Assembly (NCBI GenBank): GCA_019638705.1
Contig: JAHBTI010000026.1
Location: 1 to 41,836, forward strand
From: Bacteroidota bacterium
GTDB taxonomy: Bacteria; Bacteroidota; Bacteroidia; B-17B0; Aurantibacillaceae
Reading direction: 5' to 3'
DNA: 41,836 bases
A program made the translations under genes and the position numbers. This document shows positions 41,624 through 41,836 of this stretch, one piece after another (position 1 is the stretch's first letter; every line of letters starts with the position of its first letter). Below the pieces are notes generated by a model. The model saw only the letters and a list, made by a program, of their open reading frames with translations. It searched no databases and had not been told where the DNA came from.

Positions 41624-41836
41624 CTAAAACGCCTTATTAATCCCAATCATCCAACGGAACTGAACGTAATCTTTTTCGGCGTAAGGCAAACGGCTGATGA
41701 AAAACGGAACATCAAAACGAATGGTGAGAGGTTTTATGCCGTGCAGTTTTCCCCAACGCGCAATGGTTAAAGTTGTGCCCGCACCTGCATCAAACATCAC
41801 ATCGCTCATGGCAAGTGGCGTTCCCACTTTGTTGAT
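41624..41836 (-). CDS. C-terminal end of a probable outer-membrane beta-barrel protein, cut by the window edge
   Basis: The last 70 residues of a gene that extends past the right end. The strands alternate in a barrel pattern: AGAGTTLTIARWG, LTIRFDVPFFIS and YVQFRWMIGINKAF. The terminal Phe and the FRWMIGINKAF ending look like the beta-signal used by BAM for outer-membrane insertion. The family is not recognised from this piece alone. It lies upstream of the two large T9SS genes on the same strand, 80 bp before the first one. Confidence 0.55.
   Translation of the reverse strand: MNKVGTPLAMSDVMFDAGAGTTLTIARWGKLHGIKPLTIRFDVPFFISRLPYAEKDYVQFRWMIGINKAF

Overview
The window is chromosomal DNA from an AT-rich member of the Bacteroidota. 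Four things point there: type A and type B (gliding-motility-associated, CHU_C) type IX secretion sorting domains, TAnnTTTG-type -7 promoter boxes, a TonB-dependent receptor with an N-terminal carboxypeptidase-regulatory-like domain, and a TPP riboswitch in front of that receptor. No phage or plasmid backbone, insertion sequence, rRNA or CRISPR array was seen. Most genes are housekeeping or cell-envelope genes. Small mobile or decaying pieces sit between them.

Layout. 1-3.9 kb: the start of an M61-type peptidase gene, a palindromic repeat, a CPBP membrane protease, a BNR-repeat lipoprotein and a di-haem cytochrome c peroxidase lipoprotein. 3.9-13 kb: a mostly minus-strand block with pyruvate kinase, a small outer-membrane-like protein, PurL, an LpxH-type phosphatase, a TlpA-like thiol-disulfide lipoprotein, GatB and a class IV aminotransferase. 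13-14.6 kb: ClpP and a small secreted protein, closed by a strong terminator. 14.7-18.3 kb: a decaying defence locus with a type IIG restriction-modification gene split by a frameshift, an abutting membrane protein and a remnant of a DUF1016 nuclease gene. 18.3-22.2 kb: a YbiT-type ABC-F ATPase and a type A T9SS surface protein. 22.3-26.6 kb: a compact envelope operon read right to left, dxr, rseP, an unknown secreted protein and an acyltransferase.

26.6-30.2 kb is the most unusual part. A lipoprotein with PEGA, CARDB-like and caspase domains follows a secreted DUF4384 protein. A DUF4258/DUF2283 toxin-antitoxin-like pair sits between them, flanked by about 57-bp direct repeats. The repeats are two copies of the DUF4384 gene's 3' end. 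The copy next to the caspase gene still shows the old TAATG stop/start overlap, so the pair appears to have been inserted into a translationally coupled operon.

30.2-33 kb: a TPP riboswitch whose P3 helix is extended by a 70-bp inverted heptanucleotide array, then a TonB-dependent receptor, probably for thiamine. 33-35.2 kb: a START-like domain fused to a lysine-rich histone-H1-like region, an elongator tRNA-Met and a Fic protein. 35.3-41.8 kb: two very large tandem paralogous T9SS type B surface proteins and the 3' end of a probable outer-membrane protein.

All functional calls rest on reading motifs. No database search was run.
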